Shown here: positions 42,208 through 53,772 of the stretch, piece after piece
Layout of the letters: each line of letters starts with the position of its first letter
How positions within the stretch are numbered: the first letter of the stretch is position 1
Source: Bordetella genomosp. 8
GTDB taxonomy: Bacteria > Pseudomonadota > Gammaproteobacteria > Burkholderiales > Burkholderiaceae_B
Direction: 5' to 3'
Assembly (NCBI RefSeq): GCF_002119685.1
Contig: NZ_CP021108.1
Coordinates: 4,898,001-4,962,000 of the forward strand
Length of the DNA stretch: 64,000 nt
The notes under the pieces: generated by a model
What the model saw: only the letters and a program-made list of their open reading frames with translations
The model's database searches: none
Told to the model about the DNA's origin: nothing
Program-made: the position numbers and the translations under genes

Positions 42208-43898
42208 CCCATCCACTGGCTGACCGGCGCCGCGGCATCCTGCAGCGGCTGGGCCACGACATCGACCAGGGCCGGTCCGTCATGCTCCATGGCGGCGCGC
42301 AAGGCGCTTTCCAGCTGCGCCGGATCCTCCACGCGCCAGGCCTTGATGCCATAGGCTTGCGCGATGCGCGCGTGATCGGTGCGGTCGAAGTCGACGCTGT
42401 AGTAGCGCTGGTCGTAGCCCGCCTTCTGGCTGGCCTTGATCCAGCCATAGACCGAATTGGAAAACACGATCATCAGCAGCGGCGCCTTGTGCCGCACGAC
42501 GGTCTCCAGTTCGCCGACCGTGAAACCGAAGCTCCCATCGCCCATGACCGACACGCATTTGGACTGGGGCCGTCCGAACCAGGCGCCGAAGGCGGCCGAC
42601 AGGGAATAGCCCAGCGCGCCGTGGGCGCGATTCGTGATGAACTGCCGGCCCGGCCGCGCCGCGTCGTAGTACGCGGAGAAATACGGGCAAGGCGTGCCCG
42701 GGTCCGCGCAGACGATGGCGTCGTCGGGCAACAGGCGGTTGAGCGTCTTGACCACGCGCTCCGGCCGGATGGGCCGTTCGGTGGACGATGCCAGCGCATC
42801 CAGCTGTGCCGCCCGGGCCGCCCGCGCCCTGCCCGCCAATACCGCGCCATCGGCGGCATCGGCGCGCCGCCGCGCCAGGCGCGGCGCCAGTTCGGTGTTC
42901 AGTGCCTCCAGCGCCAACCGTGCGTCGCCGATCATGCCGACCTCGGTGCGGTAGTTCGTGCCCACCACCATGGGATCGACGTCGATATGCAGGATGGTCG
43001 TGTCGCGGCTGGGGAAGCGCCAGTGCTCGGTCGAGGTGGAGCCGGCGCGGCAGCCGACGAACAGCACCACGTCAGCCGCCGCCACCACATCGCGGGTGGC
43101 CAGCACGCCGCCATTGGACCCGACCACGCCCGCGTTCAGGGGATGCGTGTCCGCCAGGCTGCCCTGGCCGCTGACGGTGACGCACACGGCCGCCTTCAGC
43201 GATTCTGCCAACGTTTGCAGGGCCTCGCAGGCGCCAGCAATGACCACCCCGCCGCCGCAGATGACCACCGGCGCGCGCGAATCCGCCAGGATGGCCGCGG
43301 CGCGCGCGACGTCCGCGGGGTCGGGGGCGTAGCGCATGGCGGGAAATCGGCCATGTTCGGGCTGCGCCCAGATATCCGAGGCGTCCACCTGCTGTTTCAT
43401 GACGTCGTAGGGAAAGCACAGATGCGCGGCGCCCGGCTTGCCACCCGTCATGGCGCGGAATGCCGCGCGCACCATCCCGGGAATCTGGTCGGCGCGATCT
43501 ATCGTCCGATTCCACTTGGTCAAGGGGCGGTACAGCGCCTCCTGGTCCAGTTCGGTCAGCGGATAGCGGCCACGCGAGCCGACCGCAACGTCCGACGTGA
43601 TCCCCAGTACGGGAATCGACGATTCGTTGGCCTCCACCAGACCGGGCAGCAGATAGGTGGCGCCACCACCGCTGGGACCTTCGCACACGCCGACCTTGCC
43701 GCTGACCCGCGCATAGGCGTCGGCCATATAGCCCGCGCTGCGCTCGTCGCGCGTCAGCACATGGCGCATGCCGTGATCCAGACGATGCAGGGCGTCGTAG
43801 AACGGCAGGCTGGTGTCGCCGCACAGCCCGAAAATATGTTCCACGCCATACGCCTGCAGCATGCGCACCATGGCTTCGGCGCCATTGAGTTGGTCCAT
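42204..43898 (-). CDS. Thiamine diphosphate-dependent enzyme, acetolactate synthase-like
   Basis: 564 residues in the three-domain ThDP-enzyme layout. The PYR domain carries the catalytic Glu in LTRDERSAGYMADAYARVSG. The central domain spans about 185-320 (VICGGGVVIAGACEALQ), and the PP domain holds the Mg-ThDP motif MGDGSFGFTVGELETV about 430-460. It resembles acetolactate synthase large subunits, but no small subunit or ilvC is near, so a biosynthetic IlvB role is unlikely. It lies one base after a Bug-type receptor gene and is coupled to it and a GntR regulator, implying catabolism of an imported carboxylate. Reaction unknown. Confidence 0.82.
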   Translation of the reverse strand: MDQLNGAEAMVRMLQAYGVEHIFGLCGDTSLPFYDALHRLDHGMRHVLTRDERSAGYMADAYARVSGKVGVCEGPSGGGATYLLPGLVEANESSIPVLGITSDVAVGSRGRYPLTELDQEALYRPLTKWNRTIDRADQIPGMVRAAFRAMTGGKPGAAHLCFPYDVMKQQVDASDIWAQPEHGRFPAMRYAPDPADVARAAAILADSRAPVVICGGGVVIAGACEALQTLAESLKAAVCVTVSGQGSLADTHPLNAGVVGSNGGVLATRDVVAAADVVLFVGCRAGSTSTEHWRFPSRDTTILHIDVDPMVVGTNYRTEVGMIGDARLALEALNTELAPRLARRRADAADGAVLAGRARAARAAQLDALASSTERPIRPERVVKTLNRLLPDDAIVCADPGTPCPYFSAYYDAARPGRQFITNRAHGALGYSLSAAFGAWFGRPQSKCVSVMGDGSFGFTVGELETVVRHKAPLLMIVFSNSVYGWIKASQKAGYDQRYYSVDFDRTDHARIAQAYGIKAWRVEDPAQLESALRAAMEHDGPALVDVVAQPLQDAAAPVSQWMG

Positions 43899-43899
43899 G

Positions 43900-44922
43900 T
43901 CAGTTTTCCAGATTGATGTGGTTGGTCTTGATGAACTGGTCCCAGCGCTGGTATTCGCGCTGCACGTAGGCGTCCAGCGTCGGGCCGTCGGAACCGATGA
44001 CCTCGAACCCGGCCTCGGTCAGCTTGCGCCGCACCTCGGGGTCCGCCAGCACCGCCTGGAAGTCGGCGGTCAGCGCCCGCACCGTGGCGGGCGGGGTCTT
44101 GGCGGGCGCGAACATGCCGCTCCAGGAATAGGCTTCGAAGCCCGGATATCCGGACTCGGCCACGGTCGGTACGTTCGGCAGGTCGGGCAGGCGTTTTTCT
44201 CCCGCAACGGCCAGCGGCTTGATCTTGCCGGCCTGGATCTGGCCGCGCAGCGCGGCATAGCTCAACCAGGTCATGTCCGCCTGGCCTCCCACCACGGCCT
44301 GTACCGCCGGCCCGCCACCGCCATAGGGCACATGCAGCAGATCCACGCCGGACAGGCGCTTGAGCTGCTCGGGCGCAAGGTGGTTCAGCGAACCGACGCC
44401 GGTCGAGGCGAAGTTGTATTGCTTGCGTGGGTTCTTGCGCGCGGCGTCGAAGAAGGCCGCCAGCGTATCGCCAGGCACGTGGGGGTTGGCGCCGATCACC
44501 AGCGGGAAACGCACCGTCTGGCTGATGCCGACGAAATCCTTGAAGGTGTCGTAGGGCAGGTTGCTCTTCGCGGCGGGGTTGATCGCATGGTTGTCGAAGC
44601 TGACCAGCAGTGTGTTGCCGTCCGGCGCCGCGCGCGCGACGAAGGCTGTCGCGATCTGGCTGGCCGCGCCGGCGCGGTTTTCGACGATCACGGGACGGCC
44701 ATGCAGGCGCTCGGAAAGCTTGGGCTGCATGATGCGCGCCAGGATGTCGGTACTACCACCAGGCGGGTACGGCACCACCAGTATCAGCGGCTTTTCCTCG
44801 GCCGCGTGCGCGGCGGGCATAGCGGCCAGCGCGCCGCTCAGCGTGGCGCATAGCGCCGCCCCCAGGATCGAACGGCGGCGTGAGATCGCCGCCGTCCCGG
44901 CGTGTTTCTTGAGTTCGATCAT
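43900..44922 (-). CDS. Bug-family (TctC) tripartite tricarboxylate transporter receptor
   Basis: 340-residue periplasmic solute-binding protein, family hallmark of Bordetella and other Burkholderiales. The signal peptide contains ISRRRSILGAAL, a twin-arginine-like motif, with cleavage near AHA-AEE. The mature protein begins KPLILVVPYPPGGSTDILARIM; other family parts are ENRAGAASQIATAFVARA and YGGGGPAVQAVVGGQADMT. No membrane TctA or TctB genes are nearby, so it is an orphan receptor that may use a distant transporter or act as a sensor. Shine-Dalgarno AAGGGGA precedes the ATG. First of two genes with the ThDP enzyme, 18 nt after gntR. Confidence 0.9.
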   Translation of the reverse strand: MIELKKHAGTAAISRRRSILGAALCATLSGALAAMPAAHAAEEKPLILVVPYPPGGSTDILARIMQPKLSERLHGRPVIVENRAGAASQIATAFVARAAPDGNTLLVSFDNHAINPAAKSNLPYDTFKDFVGISQTVRFPLVIGANPHVPGDTLAAFFDAARKNPRKQYNFASTGVGSLNHLAPEQLKRLSGVDLLHVPYGGGGPAVQAVVGGQADMTWLSYAALRGQIQAGKIKPLAVAGEKRLPDLPNVPTVAESGYPGFEAYSWSGMFAPAKTPPATVRALTADFQAVLADPEVRRKLTEAGFEVIGSDGPTLDAYVQREYQRWDQFIKTNHINLEN

Positions 44923-44940
44923 ATATTCCCCTTGTGTTGA

Positions 44941-45645
44941 TCAGGCCTGGTCTTCGAGCTGATCCCGCATATAGATCGTCGAAAATCCAGTACGAATGAC
45001 GTCGGTGATCTGGTCCAGGCGACGCCCGATATGGTGCGACACCAGTTCCTGCAGCAAAGCATCGTCGCGCGCGCGCAGCGCATGCACGATACGCAGGTGT
45101 TCCGCCTGGGTATGGCTACGGCGGCCCTGTTGCATGTCGATCCAGCGAACGAAATGGATGCGCGCGTTCACGCTCTCCAGGCTGCGCACGAACTCTTCAT
45201 TGCCGGTCAGCCGAGCCAGCGACATGTGGAAGTACTCGTCCAGCGCCAGCAGGCGCACCGCATCGGCGTCCTCCGGCACGTCGCGGGACACCTCGACGGC
45301 GGCCTGCAATTCATCGAGCTGATCGTCGGTGGCTCGCTCGCAGGCGGCGCGCACGATGCCGCACTCCAGCACGGAACGGAATTCATACAGGCTGTGGATC
45401 TGCTTGGCGTCCAGCGGGCGGCCTATGAATCCGCGATTGACCGCCCGGGTCACGAAGCCTTCCACCATCAACTGGTTCAGCACTTCGCGCAGGGGCGTGC
45501 GGCTGACGTTCAACTGGCGGGCCAGCTCGACTTCGTTGATGCGCTGGCCGGGCTTGAAATCGAAACGGACCGCCATGGTCTTGACGGCGTCGTACAGCTC
45601 GGAAAGACCGGCGGCGGTACGGTCCGCGTATCGAGGTAATGCCAT
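44941..45645 (-). CDS. GntR family (FCD-type) transcriptional regulator
   Basis: 234 residues. Winged helix-turn-helix near 15-85 (FKPGQRINEVELARQLNVSR, then TPLREVLNQLMVEGFV) and a helical FCD ligand domain (about 95-225, with LDEYFHMSLARLTGN carrying metal-ligand residues). It heads the cassette gntR-Bug receptor-ThDP enzyme and is probably a local repressor whose ligand is the imported carboxylate. A palindrome lies 40 nt upstream and GGGAG precedes the ATG. Confidence 0.9.
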   Translation of the reverse strand: MALPRYADRTAAGLSELYDAVKTMAVRFDFKPGQRINEVELARQLNVSRTPLREVLNQLMVEGFVTRAVNRGFIGRPLDAKQIHSLYEFRSVLECGIVRAACERATDDQLDELQAAVEVSRDVPEDADAVRLLALDEYFHMSLARLTGNEEFVRSLESVNARIHFVRWIDMQQGRRSHTQAEHLRIVHALRARDDALLQELVSHHIGRRLDQITDVIRTGFSTIYMRDQLEDQA

Positions 45646-45685
45646 ATGCCACTCCCTGCGGCACCTATCACGGAAAGTGCATACT

Positions 45686-45700
45686 AAGGTGTATACACTT
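45686..45700. promoter_or_regulatory. Likely GntR operator upstream of its own gene
   Basis: AAGGTGTATACACTT, containing the perfect decamer GTGTATACAC, 41-55 nt before the gntR start. The TGTATACA core resembles sites of FadR-subfamily regulators. A related AAGTGCATACT half-site lies just to the left (45675-45685). Autoregulation of the cassette is the simplest reading. Confidence 0.6.
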
Positions 45701-45766
45701 CATGCCGCCATAGGAGTTACCCGCAGGGCGCCGCTGGGCACGCCCAGCGCAGGCCTCGATCAGGCC

Positions 45767-46501
45767 TCAGGCTTGTTTGTCGAAATCGGTGTCGAGAACG
45801 CTTTGCCGGCCATCGCGATCGACCAGCGTCAGGCTGTCGAGGGCGGTACCCTGGCCTGCCGGCGCAGGCTCGATGCGCAGCCGCGCATGGCCCAGCGGCA
45901 CCAGCCAGGCGCCGCCGGCCGCGGCGTGCGCGGTGCTGTCGGCAACTTCGGCGAAGCGCGCGGCAAGCGCGGCCGGATCCTGCGCCCGCGCACGGACTTC
46001 CACGACCGCGCGAGCACCATTGGCGTGCTGCATCAACGCGGGCTGCCAGACGCACTCGGGCGTCAGGTGGCGGCAGAAATACAACCTGATGCCGGGGATG
46101 GGCTGTTCGGCGAACCGCACGGTATGGAAGCGAGCCTCCATGGTCTTGCCGCCGACCTGCGCCGGCCGGGTCAGGACCTGCACGGGATTCACCGCGTAAC
46201 CCGCCGCGCGCAGCCTTTCGTAGGTCGCCTCGGCATCCTCGGTACGCAGCACCAGGGCTTCCAATCCCAGGGGGGAGTCGGCGATTTCCTTGCGCGCCGG
46301 CGGCTTGCCCGGCGGCCATCCCAGCAATTCCACATAGGAATGCTCCAGGACCATCAGGCGATTCCAGGAGCCCAGGTTGTGGACCTCGGTCTCGCTGAGC
46401 GTGTAGCCCTGGCGCTCGAAATGGGGCGCCGCCTGTTCCAGACGGTCCCGCACCATGATCACCGCGTGATCGAGTTCCGTCCTGCCGGCGCCCGTTGCCA
46501 T
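45767..46501 (-). CDS. VOC/glyoxalase-like family protein
   Basis: 244 residues with two vicinal-oxygen-chelate-like beta-alpha-beta-beta-beta modules: TELDHAVIMVRDRLEQAAPHF at the N-terminus, VLEHSYVELLGWPPGK near 50, and FAEQPIPGIRLYFCRHLTPEC around 128-148. It matches glyoxalase-like domain proteins of unknown substrate. The ATG at 46501 lies 10 nt after the secA stop, so the gene may be cotranscribed with secA. A longer in-frame extension would lie inside secA and is rejected. Confidence 0.8.
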   Translation of the reverse strand: MATGAGRTELDHAVIMVRDRLEQAAPHFERQGYTLSETEVHNLGSWNRLMVLEHSYVELLGWPPGKPPARKEIADSPLGLEALVLRTEDAEATYERLRAAGYAVNPVQVLTRPAQVGGKTMEARFHTVRFAEQPIPGIRLYFCRHLTPECVWQPALMQHANGARAVVEVRARAQDPAALAARFAEVADSTAHAAAGGAWLVPLGHARLRIEPAPAGQGTALDSLTLVDRDGRQSVLDTDFDKQA

Positions 46502-46511
46502 CGCCTCGCCC

Positions 46512-49253
<2,742 letters not shown>

Positions 49254-49454
49254 GCGTATGTCCGCGCGCGCCTGCCACCCCGATCCGGGGGCGTCGGTAC
49301 GCGACTGATATTGTTGTCGATGAGGCGGAAAAGCCCGCCGGGAAACGATCGAGTGTAACGCACCGCGAGGGCAACATTCCCGCCTGGCATAGCGGTGCCG
49401 CGCCGGGCTCCACGCCCGGGCCGGCGGGCCGGGCTGGGCGCCTGGCCGGCCGTG

Positions 49455-50537
49455 TCAGCGGATGACCGTGGCCGTCGCCGCGGCGAGCGCGGGCGGCGCG
49501 GTGGGCGGACGCCCGAGGAAGAGACGAGGATCCATGGCCTGGCCGCCCAGGCGGATCTCGAAATGCAGATGCGGGCCTGTCGAGACGCCGGAGGACCCCA
49601 CGCGAGCGATGAGCTCCCCGCGTTGGATCAGGTCTCCTGCCTTGACCAGCACTTCCGACGCATGCGCGTAGCGCGACACCAGGCCATCGCCGTGGTCGAT
49701 ATCGACCCGCTGGCCATAGCCGGCATCGCGACCCGCCACCACCACCACGCCGCCGGCGGCGGCCAGGATGGGCGTGCCCATCGGCGCGGCGAAATCCAGG
49801 CCTTCATGCCGCAGATAGCGGCCGGTGACCGGATGGCGACGCCAGCCATACGAAGAGCTCAGATAGGGATAGTCGGTGACCGGCAGCGAAGACGGCAAGC
49901 GCGCCAGGTCGGCGCGGCGGCGGGTCAGCGCCATATCGAACAGCTGCAGGGCGGCCATCCGGCCGGCCAGTTCGTCCGCCAGGACGTCGATGTCGCGGCC
50001 CAGGGTCTGCGCCGCGCCCGGCGGGCCGTCCAGCAGGGCCGTGGCCAAGGGGACGGCGTTGGTGGCGATGTCGTCGCCCGCCGCGCGAACGGCGTTATCG
50101 GCGGGACTGGTATTACCAGCAGGGCCGGCAGGACCGGCGTCAGCGGCAATCGGCCCGGCATCGGCATCGCCTGCCGCGCCGTTGTCCATCGCCTGGTCCG
50201 CATCGGCCACCGTCGCGAAAGTGTCCGGCAAAGGCACCCCCGCCGCAATCGCCAGCCTGCGGCTCAAGGCGTCGACACCGGCCAGGCGCGCCTGGATCGT
50301 GCCCACCTTGGCGGCCAGCATCGCCAGCGCCTGGTGCAGGGCGTCGTCGGAATAACCGGCCTGCGGATCCTGCGGAACCGCGCCGGCCCGCGCCGCGGGC
50401 AGCACGCTGGCCGGCGCCAACCCGCGCGCGACCAACGCGCCGGCCAGGGCCGCCAGCAGCAGCGCGCCGCTCATCAGCAAGGCCAGCCGGCCGCCTTCCA
50501 GGGTGAAATGCCCCGCCGAACCGCGCCGGGCATGCAT
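49455..50537 (-). CDS. M23 family metallopeptidase (LysM-less, membrane-anchored)
   Basis: 360 residues with one N-terminal membrane segment (LALLMSGALLLAALAGALVA), an Ala-rich spacer with helical potential (about 60-215), then a LytM/M23 domain: RHEGLDFAAPMGTPILAAAGG and HLHFEIRLGG carry the HxxxD and HxH zinc ligands. Family members cleave peptidoglycan peptides or activate amidases in cell separation. The start is taken as ATG 50537; a TTG five codons upstream (LKFVIM) is possible. Divergent from dciA by 53 nt. It sits between lpxC and secA, as in other Bordetella. Confidence 0.88.
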   Translation of the reverse strand: MHARRGSAGHFTLEGGRLALLMSGALLLAALAGALVARGLAPASVLPAARAGAVPQDPQAGYSDDALHQALAMLAAKVGTIQARLAGVDALSRRLAIAAGVPLPDTFATVADADQAMDNGAAGDADAGPIAADAGPAGPAGNTSPADNAVRAAGDDIATNAVPLATALLDGPPGAAQTLGRDIDVLADELAGRMAALQLFDMALTRRRADLARLPSSLPVTDYPYLSSSYGWRRHPVTGRYLRHEGLDFAAPMGTPILAAAGGVVVVAGRDAGYGQRVDIDHGDGLVSRYAHASEVLVKAGDLIQRGELIARVGSSGVSTGPHLHFEIRLGGQAMDPRLFLGRPPTAPPALAAATATVIR

Positions 50538-50590
50538 AATGACAAACTTCAATCGAGTAATCCTGTTGCCTGGCCAAATAAACAAACGGA

Positions 50591-51079
50591 ATGAACAAAC
50601 GCGCGCCTTTCCGTCCCTCCCGCAAGCCTGCCCGCGGTGAAAACACCGCAATGGGTTGGCTGGGACACGACGCGCGCGGCGCCGGCGTGCTGGCCACGGC
50701 GCATCTGCACCTGCAGATCCAGCGCACGGTGGCGTCGGTGGTGCCGCCCGTCCTGGGCAACGTCTGCCGGGTGGCGCGCCTGGAAACCGATCGCCTGCAA
50801 TTGGCCGTACCGAGCGCCGCCCATGCCGCGAAACTGCGCCAGATGGCGCCGCGGATCGCACAGGCATTGCACGCGGCAGGGTGGAACCTTAACGAAATCG
50901 CGGTGAAGGTTCAAGCCGGCTTGCCCGGCGCCGGGATAAAACCGCCACGCGCGCCCAAGGACGTCATGCCGCTGGGCGACACGGCGCTAGGCGCTTTCGA
51001 GGCTTTGCGGGAAACGTTGAATCCCGGCCCGCTGGCCGACGCAATAGAACGCCTGCTGCGCCACCATCGACAGAGCTGA
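50591..51079 (+). CDS. dciA: DciA family protein (DUF721), putative DnaB loader
   Basis: 162 residues with the DUF721/DciA region (about 35-105, HLHLQIQRTVASVVPPVLGN and VARLETDRLQLAVPSAAHAA). DciA recruits the replicative helicase DnaB in bacteria without DnaC; members are short and variable outside the KH-like core. It is flanked by the divergent M23 gene and the convergent lpxC, an order common in the betaproteobacteria. The name is by family, not by test. Confidence 0.8.
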   Translation: MNKRAPFRPSRKPARGENTAMGWLGHDARGAGVLATAHLHLQIQRTVASVVPPVLGNVCRVARLETDRLQLAVPSAAHAAKLRQMAPRIAQALHAAGWNLNEIAVKVQAGLPGAGIKPPRAPKDVMPLGDTALGAFEALRETLNPGPLADAIERLLRHHRQS

Positions 51080-51131
51080 CCCAGTATCCCGAAGGACGGG
51101 TCACTTCATCACGCCCCGCCGCAAAAAACCG

Positions 51132-51225
51132 GTGCCCCCCACCCGGGGCGCCACGGATCCGGCTCTGCCGGTCCGTCGGCGTCGCCCCCTTGAGGGGGAA
51201 GCGCGCAGCGCTTCGGGGGTGATCC
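51132..51225. repeat. GC-rich hairpin repeat between dciA and lpxC
   Basis: The 148-nt gap is filled by nested inverted repeats: CCCCCT-TG-AGGGGG at 51185-51198 and AAGCGC-GCA-GCGCTT at 51199-51213, followed by a G run that can also pair with the C run. I recall closely similar elements between convergent genes across Bordetella and Achromobacter genomes, where they probably end transcription from both sides. No second copy occurs in this window. Confidence 0.5.
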
Positions 51226-51227
51226 TA

Positions 51228-52151
51228 TTACGCCAGCTTCCACTCGTAGCGGAATGCCTGCGGCGCTTCGGCCTGCGACTGGTAGCTGACCAGTTCCCAG
51301 GATTCCTGCTGGGCCAGCAGCGCCCGGGCCAGCTGGTTGTTGAGCGCATGGCCGGACTTGCACGCGACGTAGCGCGCAACCAGGGGCTTGCCGAGCAGGT
51401 ACAGATCGCCGATGGCGTCCAGGATCTTGTGCTTGACGAACTCGTCGTCATACCGCAATCCGTCGCTGTTCAGCACCCGGTATTCGTCCATGACGATGGC
51501 GTTGTCCAGGCTGCCGCCGCGTGCCAGGCCCATGGACCGCAGGGCTTCGACTTCATTGACGAAGCCGAAGGTGCGCGCGCGGGCGATTTCGCGCGTATAG
51601 GAATGCGTAGCGAAATCGACTTCGGCGAAATTGGCCGTCGAATCGATGGCCGGATGCCGGAAATCGATGGAAAAGGCCAGCGCGAAGCCGTCATGCGGCT
51701 CCAGCCGCGCCCATTTTTCGTTGCGCCCTTCGCCTTCGCGCACCTCGATGGGCTTGAGCACGCGAATGAACTGCTTGGGAGCGTTCTGCTCCACGATGCC
51801 GGCCGAGCGCAGCAGGTAGACGAACGTGGCCGCGCTGCCGTCCATGATGGGCACTTCTTCCGCCGTCAGGTCGACGTGCAGATTGTCGATACCCAGGCCG
51901 GCGAGGGCCGACATCAGGTGCTCGACCGTGGACACCCGCACATTGCCCTGCTGCAGCACAGAAGCCATGCGCGTATCGCCGACGCCAGTGGCCTGTGCGG
52001 GCAGATCGACGACCTCGGGCAGGTCGATGCGGTGAAAGACGATCCCGGTGTTCGGCGCAGCGGGACGGAGCGTCAGCTCCACCCGGCGGCCGGAGTGCAC
52101 CCCGACGCCTGTGGTCTTGACGAGATTCTGTATGCTGCGTTGACGAAACAT
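51228..52151 (-). CDS. lpxC: UDP-3-O-acyl-N-acetylglucosamine deacetylase LpxC
   Basis: Committed zinc-dependent step of lipid A synthesis. 307 residues, full length. Zinc ligands are H78 in [11 protein letters not shown], and the His and Asp of [15 protein letters not shown] (about 238-242); the catalytic His lies in [12 protein letters not shown]. The N-terminal [20 protein letters not shown] is typical. In E. coli LpxC is degraded by FtsH. It lies downstream of ftsZ with a 249-nt gap that contains a hairpin, so it probably has its own promoter. Confidence 0.96.
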   Translation of the reverse strand: MFRQRSIQNLVKTTGVGVHSGRRVELTLRPAAPNTGIVFHRIDLPEVVDLPAQATGVGDTRMASVLQQGNVRVSTVEHLMSALAGLGIDNLHVDLTAEEVPIMDGSAATFVYLLRSAGIVEQNAPKQFIRVLKPIEVREGEGRNEKWARLEPHDGFALAFSIDFRHPAIDSTANFAEVDFATHSYTREIARARTFGFVNEVEALRSMGLARGGSLDNAIVMDEYRVLNSDGLRYDDEFVKHKILDAIGDLYLLGKPLVARYVACKSGHALNNQLARALLAQQESWELVSYQSQAEAPQAFRYEWKLA

Positions 52152-52261
52152 GGGCTTTATTCGGATTCTTGGTTAGCGGAAAGAAATCCGCCACGCCGTT
52201 GTAAGAACAGTATTGTAACCCCGGGCTTACGACCATCCAAGGCAAACAATCCTACGTTCTT

Positions 52262-52284
52262 GATAGTCTGAAACTATCTGAAAC
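52262..52284. promoter_or_regulatory. Phased direct and inverted repeats upstream of lpxC
   Basis: Two copies of TCTGAAAC start exactly 10 bp apart (52267, 52277), and GATAGT/ACTATC (52262-52267, 52273-52278) form an inverted repeat over them. The spacing of one helical turn is what a regulator binding one DNA face would need. The block lies about 110 nt before the lpxC start. Confidence 0.35.
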
Positions 52285-52301
52285 GACCCATTCGTTCCCT
52301 T

Positions 52302-52325
52302 CCCGGCCCGCTCGCGCGGGCCGGG
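52302..52325. terminator. Perfect 10-bp GC hairpin after ftsZ
   Basis: CCCGGCCCGC-TCGC-GCGGGCCGGG, 76 nt after the ftsZ stop and upstream of lpxC. There is no T run on the minus strand. It probably marks the end of the dcw transcript or attenuates read-through into lpxC. Confidence 0.45.
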
Positions 52326-52400
52326 GATGAGGGAGTACTACGAGGCGTGCCGGAGCGGCCGGCGGCTGCCAGCCGGCGCCCGGCGGAGCGCCTGGCTACT

Positions 52401-53591
52401 TCAGTCCGCCTGCTTGCGCAGGAAAGCCGGGATATCGAAGTGATCCATGCCCGAGCTTTCCAGCGCGCGCACCTGGGCCGACGCCTGCGTGCGCGGGTTG
52501 CGCATCACGGACGGCATATCCAGGTTGCGGTAATCGCCCTGGCCCGCGCCATTGTTGGCCACCATGCCGACCATGGGGAAGTCGTCGGTCCCGGTGCGCA
52601 GCGCTTCGCCGCGGCTCTGAACCAGTTGCGGACGGCTGGAAGTGCGGCCCAGGCCGGTGGCGACCACGGTCACGCGCAAGCTGTCGCCCATGGACTCGTC
52701 ATACGCCGTACCGAAGATCACGGTGGCATCCTCGGAAGCATACCCGCGGATGGTTTCCATGATTTCGCGCGTTTCGCGCATCTTCAGGGTGCGGCTGGCG
52801 GTGATGTTCACCAGCACGCCGCGCGCGCCGTGCAGGTCGATACCTTCCAGCAGCGGGCAGGCGATGGCGTGCTCGGCGGCCACGCGGGCGCGGTCCACGC
52901 CCGAGGCGGTTGCCGTGCCCATCATGGCCTGGCCCTGCTCACCCATGATGGTCTTGACGTCTTCGAAGTCGACGTTGACGTTGCCTTCCACGTTGATGAT
53001 TTCGGCGATGCCGGCGCAGGCGTTGTGCAGGATGTCGTCGGCCGACTTGAAGCAGTCTTCCTGCGTGGCGTCCTCATCCATCAGTTCGTACAGGTTTTCG
53101 TTCAGCACGACGATCAGCGAATGCACGTGCTTGGCGAGCTCGTTGATGCCCTCTTCGGCCATCTTCAGGCGCTTGTTGCCTTCGAACTGGAACGGCTTGG
53201 TCACCACGCCCACCGTCAGGATGCCGAGTTCCTTGGCGACTTCCGCCACCACGGGACCGGCGCCGGTGCCCGTGCCGCCGCCCATGCCGGCGGTGATGAA
53301 GACCATGTGCGCGCCATTCAGCGCGGCACGGATTTCCTCACGCGCGGTTTCGGCGGACGCCCGGCCCTGCTCGGGCTTGGCACCCGCGCCCAGGCCGGTG
53401 CGGCCCAGGCGGATCTGCACGGGCGCGTTCGTAGCGGCCAGCGCCTGCGCATCGGTGTTCGCGCAAATGAAATCGACCCCGCTGACACCGTTGCGGATCA
53501 TGTGCGCGACGGCATTGCCACCCGCGCCCCCGACACCAACGACCTTGATCACGGTCCCTTTGGTGCTGTTCTCGAGCATTTCAAAGTTCAT
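52401..53591 (-). CDS. ftsZ: Cell division protein FtsZ
   Basis: Tubulin-like GTPase that forms the Z-ring. 396 residues. The T1 loop is VGVGGAGGNAV and the T4 GTP-binding signature GGGTGTG is at 104-110; the T7 loop for GTP hydrolysis lies in NVDFEDVKTIM. The flexible linker is about 320-375, and the C-terminal peptide FDIPAFLRKQ, which docks FtsA and ZipA, is intact. GAGGGAG precedes the ATG. A 10-bp A/T inverted repeat lies just upstream, so ftsZ expression may be set independently of ftsA. Confidence 0.97.
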   Translation of the reverse strand: MNFEMLENSTKGTVIKVVGVGGAGGNAVAHMIRNGVSGVDFICANTDAQALAATNAPVQIRLGRTGLGAGAKPEQGRASAETAREEIRAALNGAHMVFITAGMGGGTGTGAGPVVAEVAKELGILTVGVVTKPFQFEGNKRLKMAEEGINELAKHVHSLIVVLNENLYELMDEDATQEDCFKSADDILHNACAGIAEIINVEGNVNVDFEDVKTIMGEQGQAMMGTATASGVDRARVAAEHAIACPLLEGIDLHGARGVLVNITASRTLKMRETREIMETIRGYASEDATVIFGTAYDESMGDSLRVTVVATGLGRTSSRPQLVQSRGEALRTGTDDFPMVGMVANNGAGQGDYRNLDMPSVMRNPRTQASAQVRALESSGMDHFDIPAFLRKQAD

Positions 53592-53620
53592 GATGCGACT
53601 CCCTCAAGTCTGATTGCAAA

Positions 53621-53657
53621 TCACAAAAAACAAAAACCCCAACTACCTTTTTTGTGA
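53621..53657. promoter_or_regulatory. 10-bp A/T inverted repeat ahead of ftsZ
   Basis: TCACAAAAAA and TTTTTTGTGA separated by 17 nt, in the 181-nt ftsA-ftsZ gap, ending 30 nt from the ftsZ start. It could bind a protein dimer or fold in mRNA just upstream of the ribosome site; it could equally be an attenuator between ftsA and ftsZ. Nothing else of note is visible in the gap. Confidence 0.4.
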
Positions 53658-53772
53658 ATCGCTTCAAAGCCGACGCCGACATCTGCTGTCCGCCACGGGT
53701 TTGAAGCGTCTCCGCCAGCGCGCCGTTCAATTGCTCGGCACGCCCCGGAATCGCCGGCAGCGCGATCCCTAT

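Noticed and set aside
43105..43125. ATTGGACC inside the ThDP-enzyme gene as a possible fourth cluster site
   Set aside because: It lacks the second arm (followed by CGACC) and lies in coding sequence.
45646..45766. Small gene between gntR and the VOC protein
   Set aside because: Only the GntR operator and promoter-like sequence are visible; no frame with a ribosome site.
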